Assembly (NCBI GenBank): GCA_030674155.1
Contig: JASPKP010005083.1
Coordinates: 1 to 16,494, forward strand
Reading direction: 5' to 3'
Origin: Stramonita haemastoma
Taxonomy: Eukaryota > Mollusca > Gastropoda > Neogastropoda > Muricidae
DNA length: 16,494 bases
Each line of letters opens with the position of its first letter. The stretch's first letter is position 1. Positions 8,104 through 15,525 of the stretch are shown here, piece by piece. The translations under genes were made by a program, and so were the position numbers. The notes under the pieces were generated by a model. It ran no database searches and was not told the origin of the DNA. It saw only the letters and a list, made by a program, of their open reading frames with translations.

Positions 8104-9741
8104 TCTTTTCCCGCTGATGCTCCCCGCACCTGTGCGGTTTCGTCAACCTTTCCCCAAACACTAAAACTAAACCCCCTGCACTTATTGCCGGTTTTCTTCT
8201 TCTTCCCTTTAGTCCCGATCGGGATCAACCCCCCCCCCACTTCAACATGAAATCCAAACCCCGTTTCTATCATCATGTTCACAAAATAAATTTTTACATC
8301 CACAATTCAGTAGAAACCATTTTTTCCCCGAATCTGACATGTTTTTTTGTTTTTTATTGGGGGGGGAAACAAGGGAAGCAACATTTATTTTTCATCAGTG
8401 CCTTTCAAAAAAAATTTTTATGTTTAAAGGCAAAACACCACCTTTCAATATTCCCAACTTTTTAAAATTAACCCAAATTCAAGTCAAAAAGGGTGGCAAA
8501 AAAAAAAAAATTAAAAAAAAACCCCCTATCTAATCAGCAAAAAAACCCAACAATTAAAAAAGGTTATGAAAAACCAAAGCAAAAAAAATCAAAAGGGGTA
8601 CTTTAAAATTAAAGGCATAGGGGTACTATGAGTACTTTAAAATAAATTGAAAATGGCGAAATATTTTTTTTCAAAACATGGTAAAAGAAGCCCAAAAAAA
8701 AAAAAAAGATTTATATGGGAAAAAATTTTACAAAACCCCCCCTTTCCCTTTCTAACCAAAAACTGAATGAAAACCCAAAAGGTATAAAATTTCACCAAAA
8801 ATTTTTGAAAAATAAAGGGCGCCCCAAAAAATTCCATACATTAAAAACCTGAAAAAAAAACTAAAACCCCCCAAAAATTTCACCCAAACCCAGTACAATT
8901 TTGAATAATTAAAAAAAACAAAAGCAAAAAAACAAAAAAAAAAATTCCAAAAGAGAGAATAACCTCCATTTTTTAAAAATTTATCGGGAAAAAAATGAAA
9001 ATCTTTTAAAACCCTCACAGAAATCTCTTTTAATCATCAGATACTGCAAACCAAGAAGAAAAAACAAAACCCCAAACAAAAACAAGAAACAGGAAAAAAC
9101 CCCAACAAAAAATTTTTGTATAGTTTAAAACGCTATAAAAAAGACTGTAAAAAGGGAAATTAAATTTAATTTTAAACAATTTTCAAAATTGTTTAAGTTG
9201 AAAGCCCATGATGAAAAAACCAAAAGATAGAAATCATTTAGAACAATAGAAAACAAAAAATTACAAATTTTTAACCCATACCCAACAAAAAACAATTTTA
9301 GTGATTTTATTATGTTCCAGTCATTCCCCAATAAAAAATGTGAACTGTGCTCAATCCATCACATAGAAATCAAAACAAATAACTAGATTTTGTTTTATTA
9401 ACTAAGAACAAAATAATACAAATTCCCTTTAATTTAAAATCCCACCTACTCCCTTTCAAAAAATGATTTGTACACAAACAAAATTACAAAAATTGTCTTA
9501 CCCCGCTAATTTGAATATCACCAAAAAAGTTTGGGAAATTAGAAAAAAGCATGATTTTAACAATTCCCAAAAACAAGTGGGGCTCTAGAAAGTTTTAAAT
9601 TTTTAAATCTTTTGTGGCTTTTTTTGATTAAATTTTTCCCCCCCCCCCCCCCCCCCTCCCCCCAAAATAAAAAAAGGGCTTTTTGAAAAAAGGGGGAGAA
9701 TATATTTCCAACAAATTGAGAAAAGGGAAAAGAATTAAATT
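8104..9741. other. A/C-rich gene-free stretch
   Basis: 8104-8300 is the most complex part, with a perfect 12-bp palindrome (TCCCGATCGGGA, 8213-8224), but no gene could be assigned. 8480-9470 is strongly A-rich and G-poor on the plus strand. Minus-strand frames there (8637-9018, 9125-9331) are Phe/Leu-rich hydrophobic strings expected from A-rich DNA and are not called. A run of 19 C, a T and 6 C lies at 9638-9663. Confidence 0.55.
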
Positions 9742-9963
9742 TTAATGTGACAGCATGTTGTGATGGTTCAGTGATTGATAGTTCAGGGGGTTGACGTGGG
9801 TTTTCTTATTAAATTTTGTGTGCCCCGGGTCCATGTTGAAAGAGACCCAGGCATTGGCAGCCACCCGGCCCCAAGAACGGAAAGTTCCCCTTTTTGTCCT
9901 TTTATCAACCCCCCCGTGAATTGAAAATGAAGCAGTGCAGTGTAGTTTGCAGCAAAAGTGCAT
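9742..9963 (-). CDS. Candidate terminal exon, unidentified protein
   Basis: This minus-strand frame of 73 codons starts at the ATG at 9963-9961 and ends at a TAA at 9744-9742. It is the only frame not dominated by residues from homopolymer runs. The last 45 residues are mixed and hydrophilic: near the end it reads AANAWVSFNMDPGHTKF, then NPLNYQSL and NHHNMLSH. Many codons end in C or G (AAC, CAC, GTC, CCC, CTG). Cysteines lie near the N-terminus (FCCKLHC) and a basic KRTKRG follows. No family is recognised and no function is proposed. The open frame continues upstream to 10098 through low-complexity sequence, so the true 5' boundary, perhaps a splice acceptor, is unknown. No polyadenylation signal is visible just downstream. 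It could equally be chance or an old repeat-encoded fragment. Confidence 0.3.
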   Translation of the reverse strand: MHFCCKLHCTASFSIHGGVDKRTKRGTFRSWGRVAANAWVSFNMDPGHTKFNKKTHVNPLNYQSLNHHNMLSH

Positions 9964-10549
9964 TTTTTGTTTATACCTCCTCCCCCCCACCTTACTGGGT
10001 GAAAAAAAAAGCTTTTCATCAAAAAACCCCAAACCACCACTCCTCTCCTTCCCCCCCCTTTTTCCCGAAAAAAAACTCTTCATCATAAATACAATCACAC
10101 CCCCCCCCCTCTCCCTTCACTTGATGTATGGGGACAAATTTTTTTTCCAGTTTTTTAAAAGGGGGGTTTATGCCCCAAAACGTTTTGACATGTGTTATTG
10201 TTCAACTTGGGGTTTTTTGTTCCTGGGTGAGTGTGTGTCTGGGGATTTTGGGATGCATGCATGCATGGGTGTGTGTTTTGGGTTGTGTGGGTAAAAGGGG
10301 AGAGGAGAGAGGAGAAAAGAGAAGAAACGGGAAAGTCCCCACATATAGACTCTCCACATCAGAAATGAAAAAAATTTGGGTTTCACCAATCCATTTACAA
10401 CCACCCGCAATTTTATGCTGCTTTAGCTGCCTGAACCAGAAAGTATGTAAATTCAAAAGTTTGGGGAAAAATTTTAAAAGGGAAGGAGGGGCTCCCGGTT
10501 TCCCCGGGTTGAATACAGCCCTTTTTGAAATACAGCCACCTGAATAAAA
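9964..10549. other. Mixed low-complexity stretch, no gene recognised
   Basis: C-rich and A-rich runs are followed by a T/G-rich block at 10195-10290. That block contains a GCAT tetranucleotide run (ATGCATGCATGCATG, 10253-10267) and GT-rich sequence. A short purine tract lies at 10297-10325. The overlapping plus-strand frames (9935-10294, 10128-10547) have no recognisable motif and are not called. Confidence 0.45.
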
Positions 10550-10550
10550 A

Positions 10551-10840
10551 GGGTTCTAAAATAGACATCCAAAATACAAATAAAAAAGTTTTTGGGTAAA
10601 AAAAAAAATTTTTTTTAAAACCCGTATAAACAAAGGGAATGGGTGGTTCCCAAAAGAAAAACAGGCTTCTAAAAAAAGGGCATCCAAAATACATATAAAA
10701 TGGGTAAGACATTAAAAAAAAAATTTTTAATTTGGTATAAAACCCTGAAATGGGCTGTACAAATGAATACAAAGCTTCTAAAAAAAAGCCTTCCCCAAAA
10801 AAAAATAAAAAGGGAAGTATGAACTTAAAAATAGGGTGGG
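10551..10840. repeat. Tandem repeat of about 110 bp, about 2.5 copies
   Basis: The segment GG(C/T)TTCTAAAA followed by (A/G)NCATCCAAAATACA-TATAAAA recurs. The TTCTAAA anchor falls at 10554, 10667 and 10776, giving periods of 113 and 109 bases. Copies 1 and 2 also share an AAAA/TTTT block, then GGTATAAA or CCGTATAAA, and GAATGGGTGG or GAAATGGGCTG. Copy 3 fades after about 40-60 bases. Read on minus, the repeat gives a peptide with a 37-residue period, but this is hydrophobic A/T-run translation and not evidence of a protein. A partial copy may precede it at 10510-10550 (GAATACAGCC, AATACAGCC). Confidence 0.7.
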
Positions 10841-11379
10841 ACAAATAAAAAAAAACAAAAAACCAACTTGGTCATTCATTTTTAAAAAAAATTCAATTTG
10901 ATTAAATGGGATGGGAAAAAAAAAGAAATTGGAAAAAGCAAATATTACACCGCATTAACTACTGACAACAAGCATAAATTATCGAAATTAAATTTTATAC
11001 TAAAATGGTAAAAAAAAGGTTTAAGGCTTAAAAAAAAAAATAACTTCCAAACAATCAACAATTTAAAATTTGGGCCCTAAGACATTTAAAACGGACTTGT
11101 TTGAACAAAACCCCCAAGATGCTGAAAATTAGGAATAACCCCCCCCCCCCACCCCCCCCCCCCCCCCCCCCCCTTCCCTTTTTAAAATAAATTTTTCACA
11201 ATATTTCTACAAAATTTTAAGCCACAAAAAATCCCAAAATAAAAAATGTGCCCAAATTTCCTTTTCCATTTAAAAGGCAAGGTTTTGCCTGCCCCAAAAA
11301 AAAAGGTTAAAAGGTTTGATTTCACAAACCTTTCCCTTTCCCCATTTGGGTGAGAAAATTTGAACAACAATTTGAAAAT
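10841..11379. other. A-rich gene-free stretch with a long C run
   Basis: A-rich, G-poor DNA. At 11139-11173 twelve C, one A and twenty-two C follow each other, the longest mononucleotide block of the window. Minus-strand frames at 11182-11370 and 11270-11536 carry no recognisable domain; the latter partly covers a SINE copy in antisense. Confidence 0.5.
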
Positions 11380-11550
11380 CCGGAGTATCTTTACTACAAT
11401 TGAGGGTCTGTGTGGAAATGCTAAAAAGAAACATCTTGTGTGCTCGCCGACAACCCCAAATCCACCAAGAAAAAGAGGGGCCCGTTTTTTTAGTCGGTAG
11501 GAACAGATGAAAAACCCTTTTTAACTTGGATGCCAAAATTTTTATTCTTT
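11380..11550 (+). mobile_element. SINE copy 5, body and right part, degenerate
   Basis: The copy is recognised by motif order. AGTATCTTTACTACAATTGA (11384-11403) stands for GGATGAGACTATAAACCGA, then GGGTCTGTGTGG and AACATCTTGTGTGC (11429-11442). Next come AAGAAAAAGAGGGGCCCG and the diagnostic TCGGTAGGAACAGATGA at 11493-11509. The head is not visible, and after the right motif the consensus is lost by about 11550. The number of ordered matches makes chance unlikely, although each single match is imperfect. Confidence 0.5.
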
Positions 11551-11629
11551 ACTATTCCTTCATTTTGCTACTTTAAAATGAGGGGTGGGTGTGTTGACTA
11601 TGCTTTAAAAAGGGTGCCCTAAACCTTTG

Positions 11630-11832
11630 GAAACCTGGCTGGGATTAAAACAAAATAAAACCCGTATGCACCCAGGTGGGGTTTCGACACCCTCCCTGAG
11701 GGGAAAAAAAAAAGAAAGGGTAGGGGGCTGCACTTGTGGCGCGGGCTCCCCCCCGGGGGGACAACCGAAATTTTCCCCCCCCCACTGAGAAATCTGCTGT
11801 GCCTTTAAAAATGGGTATAAATAAAAAACCTT
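11630..11832 (+). mobile_element. SINE of the second type, head and tail
   Basis: A B-box-like GGGGTTTCGACACCC lies at 11678-11692, nearly GGTTCGANNCC. CCTCCCTGAGGGG, an A-run, GGGGCTGCACTTGTGGCG, GCGGGCTCCC, CCGAAATTTT and GAGAAATCTGCTGTG follow. It aligns with 1601-1785 throughout but has no GGATGAGAC body in front of it, so this tail exists independently of the other family. A possible A-box region is CCTGGCTGGGATT at 11635-11647. The GCAGA-GAAA-TCTGC hairpin of the other copy is largely lost here. The 3' end is an ATAAATAAAA-like A-rich stretch. Confidence 0.65.
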
Positions 11833-11894
11833 TCAGTAGGGGTGGGGGGGGAAATTTAGGCCCGCGGATAGCCAAAAATGGGCAAAAGGGAAAA

Positions 11895-11980
11895 GCATTT
11901 CAAGGTGCATTAGGAATACATAATTTTACCCCCCCTACGCTCCCGCATGTCGGGGAGGGAACAGATGATAGAAACCTATT
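11895..11980 (+). mobile_element. SINE copy 6, short right-part fragment
   Basis: CCCCCTACGC, then GCATGTCGGGGAGGGAACAGATGA (11945-11968) matches the right motif of the family. Everything upstream of it is unclear, and copy 7 begins within a few tens of bases. It is either a truncated insertion or part of a duplicated right end of copy 7. Confidence 0.5.
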
Positions 11981-11984
11981 TAAC

Positions 11985-12160
11985 CAAAGCTTCCCCCCAA
12001 AAATCTTCCATACAAGTTAAATCCCGTTATGCCCATTTGTAAAGAGTAGGGCCCCCCGTGTGCCGGGGGGAACAAAATTCGTAAAGATTTTGTTAAAAAA
12101 AATTTTTTTTAAAAAACACACCCGTGCTCATTTCCATTTCCCCCGGTAAAAAGTTTTTTT
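11985..12160 (+). mobile_element. SINE copy 7, body with internal deletion
   Basis: CCCCCCAAAAATCTTCCATACAAGTTAAA (linker end and damaged GGATGAGAC, 11993-12021) is followed at once by the right half. That half has CCCGTTATGCCCATTTG, TAAAGAGTAGGGCC and GTGTGCCGGGGGGAAC (12058-12073). The middle of the body, from ACCGAGGTCCCGTG to the GCACGTTAAA region, is missing. A C-rich CATTTCCCCC segment near 12137 may be the 3' CCATTATCCC motif. Confidence 0.6.
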
Positions 12161-12659
12161 TAAAAAAAAAAAAACCCCGTGTCTAAATGGGCCCCAGGGG
12201 GCCCGCTGGGTACAGGAAAGCTGGGAACAAAAACATTTTTTATTTAAAAAAATTCCCTTGCCAGGAAAATTACAGGGCTTTTCTACAAAACAGAAAAACG
12301 TTTAAATGGGCCTCAACAATACATTATATAAAACAGATAAAAATTATTAAAAATGCAAAAACACGGGGTCTTGGGTGAAAAAAACAAAACCAGTGCCTAT
12401 CCCCTTTTCTAGACACCGGGAAACACGCTTTCCCTTTCATCATTAAAAAAAATTGGGGAACATTTTTCAAAAACGCAATACAAAAGGGGACCGGAAAAAA
12501 AAAAAAAAAAAAAAAAAAAAGCCACACGGGTGGTTATATGAATATAAATGAATAAAAATAAAAAAACATGTAACCCGACACTGGGGTAACCCTCTACAAA
12601 CTCCCAAAATAACGAACACTGAAAAAAATCCAATTTTTATCACAAAAACAACAACGCGT
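12161..12659. other. Gene-free stretch between SINE copies
   Basis: Mixed A-rich DNA. GGGCCCCAGGGGGCCCGC at 12190-12207 is a short GC-rich near-palindrome. An A-run of 26 lies at 12496-12521. Minus-strand frames at 12324-12712 contain a Phe-run from that A-run and no recognisable domain. Confidence 0.5.
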
Positions 12660-12852
12660 CCAAAACGCATATAAACCGAGGCCCCGTGTTTCGAACCCAA
12701 ACCTTTGAACATCTTTTACACATTTGGGAAAAACCGGGTTTTGCTTTCCGTAAGAGTTTGGCCCCGTTTTCCGGGGGGAACAGATGGGAAATTTTTCAAA
12801 AATGGGATACGACGGGGACGATGGTAATAAAAAAAAAAAAAAAAAAAAAAAT
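12660..12852 (+). mobile_element. SINE copy 8, body and right part with A-tail
   Basis: CGCATATAAACCGAGGCCCCGTGT (12666-12689) corresponds to the GAGACTATAAACCGAGGTCCCGTGT segment. AACATCTTTTACACATT, CCGTAAGAGTTTGGCC and CCGGGGGGAACAGATGGGAAA (12771-12791) follow, then ATGGGATACGACGGGGACGATGG. The A-run at 12828-12851 could be this copy's poly-A tail. However, TTATTCCCTAATCCC just after it resembles the family's usual CCATTATCCC, so the A-run may be an internal expansion. The head is absent. Confidence 0.75.
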
Positions 12853-12974
12853 ACGAGTGCTTATTCCCTAATCCCTTTAACTAAAAAAAGGGGGAAAAAC
12901 CCAAAAATGAAACAGCGACTCTGGATAAGCGTCCCAAAAAAATTTAAAAACGGGGCATTACAATTTAATTAGAA

Positions 12975-13175
12975 GGGCTTTGGGAAAGAGACTATAATCG
13001 GGGGGCCCCCCTGTGTGAAAACCCCCCCAAACAAAATTGCACCCCAAAGTGAAAAACCCGGTTTTTTGATTTCCTTTTGAAAATGGCCATTGGGGTTTCC
13101 AGTTTAAAGGTGGGAAATTTTCAAGGGCTGCAAAACACAGGGGACTGGGTGTATAAAAAAAAAAAATTTTTTAAA
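12975..13175 (+). mobile_element. SINE copy 9, body and right part
   Basis: GGGAAAGAGACTATAATCGG (12982-13001) stands for GGATGAGACTATAAACCGG, followed by CCCCCTGTGTGAAA and GCACCCCAAAGTGAAAAACCCG. The right motif is changed (GGGGTTTCCAG in place of GGGGGGAACAGATG). The end GCAAAACACAGGGGACTGGGTGTA at 13130-13153 fits GGATACACACGGGGGACTGGATGTA. It begins about 125 bases after the A-run of copy 8 and is followed by an A/T block. Confidence 0.65.
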
Positions 13176-13440
13176 GTACCAAAGAGTGGGTTTATTCCCC
13201 AAAATCCTGGGAAATTAAAAAGGGGAAAAAAAAAACCCCCCAAAAAAAAGGTGGACTCGAAAACCGTCTAAAAAACATGTTAAAAGGGATTTCAGCACTG
13301 ATGGGAAAATCAAAAAACATTTCTTTAGGCCTACGGGGGTACTTTTCAGGAAAAACTGGCCAGCTTTCCCCTAACCCCTTTTAAAACGGGGATTTAAAAA
13401 AAACACGCCCCAAAAAAAATCGAAGACGTGATATCTAACT

Positions 13441-13650
13441 TCATCCTTCAAACAAGAGACTTAAAAAACCGGGGGTTCCCCGGTTTTGGGAAACACAAAC
13501 AAAACATCTTTTCCCCACGTTAAAAATTGTTCCCCTTTTTGGGAAAAGTAGGGGATTGTGTGGCCCCGGGTGGGAACAGATGACAAAAATTTTCAAAACG
13601 GGGTAAACACGGGGGACTGGAAAGTTCCATTATCCCCAAATAAAAGAAAA
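13441..13650 (+). mobile_element. SINE copy 10, body and right part
   Basis: TCATCCTTCAAACAAGAGAC with TTAAAAAACCGGGGG (13441-13475) matches the TCCTTCGGATGAGACTTTAAACCGGGG block. AACATCTTTTCCCCACGTTAAAAATTG, GGGAAAAGTAGGGG, GGGTGGGAACAGATGACAAAA (13569-13589), GGGGTAAACACGGGGGACTGG (13600-13620) and TTCCATTATCCCC (13625-13637) follow in family order. No tRNA head is visible upstream; 13176-13440 is mixed sequence without a recognised feature. Confidence 0.78.
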
Positions 13651-13909
13651 AACAAAATTTGTGTCGGCCCCGGGACCCAAAATGATGACAAAGGGGCCCC
13701 AGTGTCGGAATAGGGGCCCATACAACCCGTAAACTATTATGTCGAATTATTATCTCATATTAAAACAAAAAAAAGGGCATTGCATTCATGAAAAATTTTT
13801 GAAAATTTTTCAATTTTTAAATTCCCCACTCGGATTTAAAACTGTAAAAAAAAACAAAAAAAAAAAAAAAACATTGCAAAGATGAAAAGAGTGGTATTGT
13901 CAATGAAGG

Positions 13910-14215
13910 GGAACCTAAAAACTAAAGGTTTTTGAATTTTTACTCGAGGAGGGTTTTTTCTCCTGGGGTTAAAAAACAGTGTGGAAATCCACTGTCTCCC
14001 CAAAAAATTTTCGGATGAGACTTGAAAACCCAGGTTTCCGTTTAAAGAAAAGCACGCCCGAAATCATACACAAAAACAAATTAAAAACCTGTTTTCTTTC
14101 TTTTCGCAAGAGTAGGCCATCCCTGTGCCGGGGGGGGAACAGATATTTACAAAAAATGGCATAACAAAGGGGGACTGGATGTAAAAAACACCCAAATGCT
14201 AATCCCCCATCCTGG
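13910..14215 (+). mobile_element. SINE copy 11, nearly full length
   Basis: A B-box-like GGTTTTTGAATTTTT lies at 13927-13941. The linker reads TTTCTCCTGGGGTTAAAAAA (13957-13976), then GTGTGGAAATCCACTGTCTCCCC, TTTCGGATGAGACTTGAAAACC (14009-14030) and GCACGCCCG. TTTCGCAAGAGTAGGCC is followed by GTGCCGGGGGGGGAACAGAT (14125-14144) and GGGGGACTGGATGTAAAAAA (14169-14188). It is one of the best copies for defining the family. From linker to 3' end it is about 260 bases; the A-box region is not clear. A CA array starts about 60 bases downstream. Confidence 0.8.
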
Positions 14216-14265
14216 AAAAATACAAAAAAAATTAAAAATTAAAAATAAAACAACCCCCACAAAAC

Positions 14266-14480
14266 CCCCACCCCTTTACACACACCACACCCCACACACA
14301 CCCCACACCAAAAACCCCAAAACACACACAAACCCAAGCACACTCGCACAAAAACATACACACACACGCATGGGAAAGCCCCGCACCTAAAGCAAACACA
14401 CACAAAGCGCGGCGGCGCGCCCACACACACACACAAACACACAAAACCCCCACACACAACACACCCACAACACACACCCC
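14266..14480. repeat. CA microsatellite between SINE copies 11 and 12
   Basis: About 215 bases, mostly A and C, with clean CA runs, interrupted near 14370-14420 by CATGGGAAAGCC and by AAAGCGCGGCGGCGCGCCC. It starts soon after the A-rich end of copy 11 and ends about 50 bases before the head of copy 12. Confidence 0.8.
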
Positions 14481-14529
14481 AACAGGGCGCGTTTCACGAG
14501 GTAACGGGATATAAAACCTTTAAGTTTAA

Positions 14530-14825
14530 ACATAGTGCTTACAATCCCGGCGACCCTGTTGGAATCTCGTTCAAGGGGATTTCAAACCCCTGGAGTTAAC
14601 ATTAAATGCAAACTCCTCCCCAAATTTTTCCCTTTGGATAATGTAGGCCCCATAAAAAAGGAGGGCCCCGGGGGAAGTACACAGAACATCTTCGCAAAAC
14701 CCTTTAATTTCCCGTTCCCCCTTTTTGTAAGAGGGAGGCAATTTGTTTTGCCGGGGGGAACAATGACAAGATTGACAAAAAATGCACATACCCGGGGAAT
14801 GGGTGGGAAAAAAACACAAGAAACC
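14530..14825 (+). mobile_element. SINE copy 12, nearly full length
   Basis: The head end is recognisable (CGACCCTGTTGGAATCTC, 14550-14567, B-box position). The linker CCCCTGGAGTTAACATT lies at 14587-14603, then CTCCTCCCCAAATTTTTCCCTTTGGATAATG (damaged GGATGAGAC). AACATCTTCGCAAAACCC, CCCGTTCCCCCTTTTTGTAAGAGGGAGGC, GCCGGGGGGAACAATGACAAG (14750-14770), CCCGGGGAATGGGTG and CCCTTATCC follow. The order and spacing agree with copies 10 and 11. It is followed by an A-rich stretch and a small CA array. Confidence 0.75.
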
Positions 14826-14991
14826 CTTTTTCCCTTATCCTCGATAAAAAAAAGGAAAATTTTATAAAATAAAAATAAAAAAAAAAGACTTTGGGGGCTT
14901 AAATTTCCCTTTTTCCCCGGGGTATAAAAAGTAATAAAAAAAAATCCCTTTAAAACATGCACGCACGCACGCCAAAGCGCGGGACCAAAAA

Positions 14992-15037
14992 CCCCCACAC
15001 AAACACACACACACACACAAAACCAAAACACACACAA
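14992..15037. repeat. Short CA microsatellite after a GCAC run
   Basis: CATGCACGCACGCACGCC at 14957-14974, then AAAGCGCGGG and about 45 bases of CA. The same association of a GCGC/GCAC block with CA-rich DNA is seen near 2153 and 14400. Confidence 0.7.
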
Positions 15038-15056
15038 TTTTGTGCTAAAAATTTTT

Positions 15057-15094
15057 TTAAACAGTTTATTTTACTTTAAGAAAAAACTGTTTAA
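15057..15094. other. Short inverted repeat
   Basis: TTAAACAGTTTA (15057-15068) and AAAACTGTTTAA (15083-15094) are complementary at 11 of 12 positions, with a 14-base A/T-rich loop. It could form a hairpin, but no associated gene or terminator context is visible. Confidence 0.5.
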
Positions 15095-15134
15095 AGTTAC
15101 GTTTCTTTAATTTTACCGGGAAGAGGCTTTTCCC

Positions 15135-15210
15135 CTTTTGGGGCTGCCCTAATTGGTAAAGAGTTCCCTTTTCCCTTTGATAAACCTGGAAAAGTTGCTT
15201 CCCCTTTTTG
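15135..15210 (+). mobile_element. Possible isolated tRNA-derived SINE head
   Basis: GCTGCCCTAATTGGTAAAGAG at 15143-15163 resembles the D-arm and A box of tRNAs (TAGCTCAATTGGTAGAG). About 30 bases later AAGTTGCTTCCCC (15192-15204) is a poor B box. No body of either SINE family follows. A decayed head or chance similarity are both possible. Confidence 0.3.
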
Positions 15211-15367
15211 GTCCCTTTGTTTCCCCTGGGTGAAATGGGTTTTAGTTTTTTTTAAAAGTAAATTTTTTTTTTGGGTTTTTCTTTTTTTTTTCATTTTTTC
15301 TTAAAACCCGATTATGATGTTTTAAGTCTTCTTTAAGTTACTGGCTCATTTTTCCCCCTTTTTGGGG

Positions 15368-15525
15368 GGGACGGGATAAAAATAGTGGTCCCGAACATTT
15401 TTCGCTGGCAATTTTTACGACCTAGGGTTTTTGATTCCCTTCCGGGGGAAATTTTTTCCTGGGGTTAAAAAATCAGTGGGTGAGATCCACTCCCCCAAAA
15501 GTCCTTCGGATGAGACTAAAACACC
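15368..15525 (+). mobile_element. SINE copy 13, head and start of body, 3'-truncated
   Basis: This is the best-preserved tRNA-like head of the window. TAGTGGTCCCGAACATTTTT (15383-15402, A-box region), TCGCTGGCAATTTTTACGACC (anticodon-arm region) and GGGTTTTTGATTCCC (15425-15439) correspond to a B box GGGTTCGATTCCC. The linker TTTTTTCCTGGGGTTAAAAA, GATCCACTCCCCC, then GTCCTTCGGATGAGACTAAA at 15501-15520 follow. The body stops about ten bases after GGATGAGAC and gives way to A-rich DNA. Loss of the 3' part is unusual for LINE-type retroposition and suggests deletion, recombination or an assembly break. Confidence 0.78.

Noticed and set aside
8213..8224. Perfect 12-bp palindrome TCCCGATCGGGA
   Set aside because: Isolated, no gene or repeat partner nearby; a single short palindrome is expected by chance in 16 kb at low rate and has no support as an operator.
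7713..8303. Minus-strand Cys/Val-rich frame of 196 codons resembling a cysteine-rich secreted protein
   Set aside because: The Cys-Val pattern is the translation of a (TG)n repeat, not a conserved cysteine framework.
10253..10267. GCAT tetranucleotide run
   Set aside because: Only about three units; a minor simple repeat without further context.
14582..15037. Minus-strand frame of 151 codons with a hydrophobic start
   Set aside because: The start is the translated CA array and the rest is antisense to SINE copy 12.
845..15525. CRISPR-like array from the regularly recurring GGATGAGAC words
   Set aside because: Spacing is irregular (about 300 bases to several kb) and the words belong to longer SINE bodies with tRNA heads.
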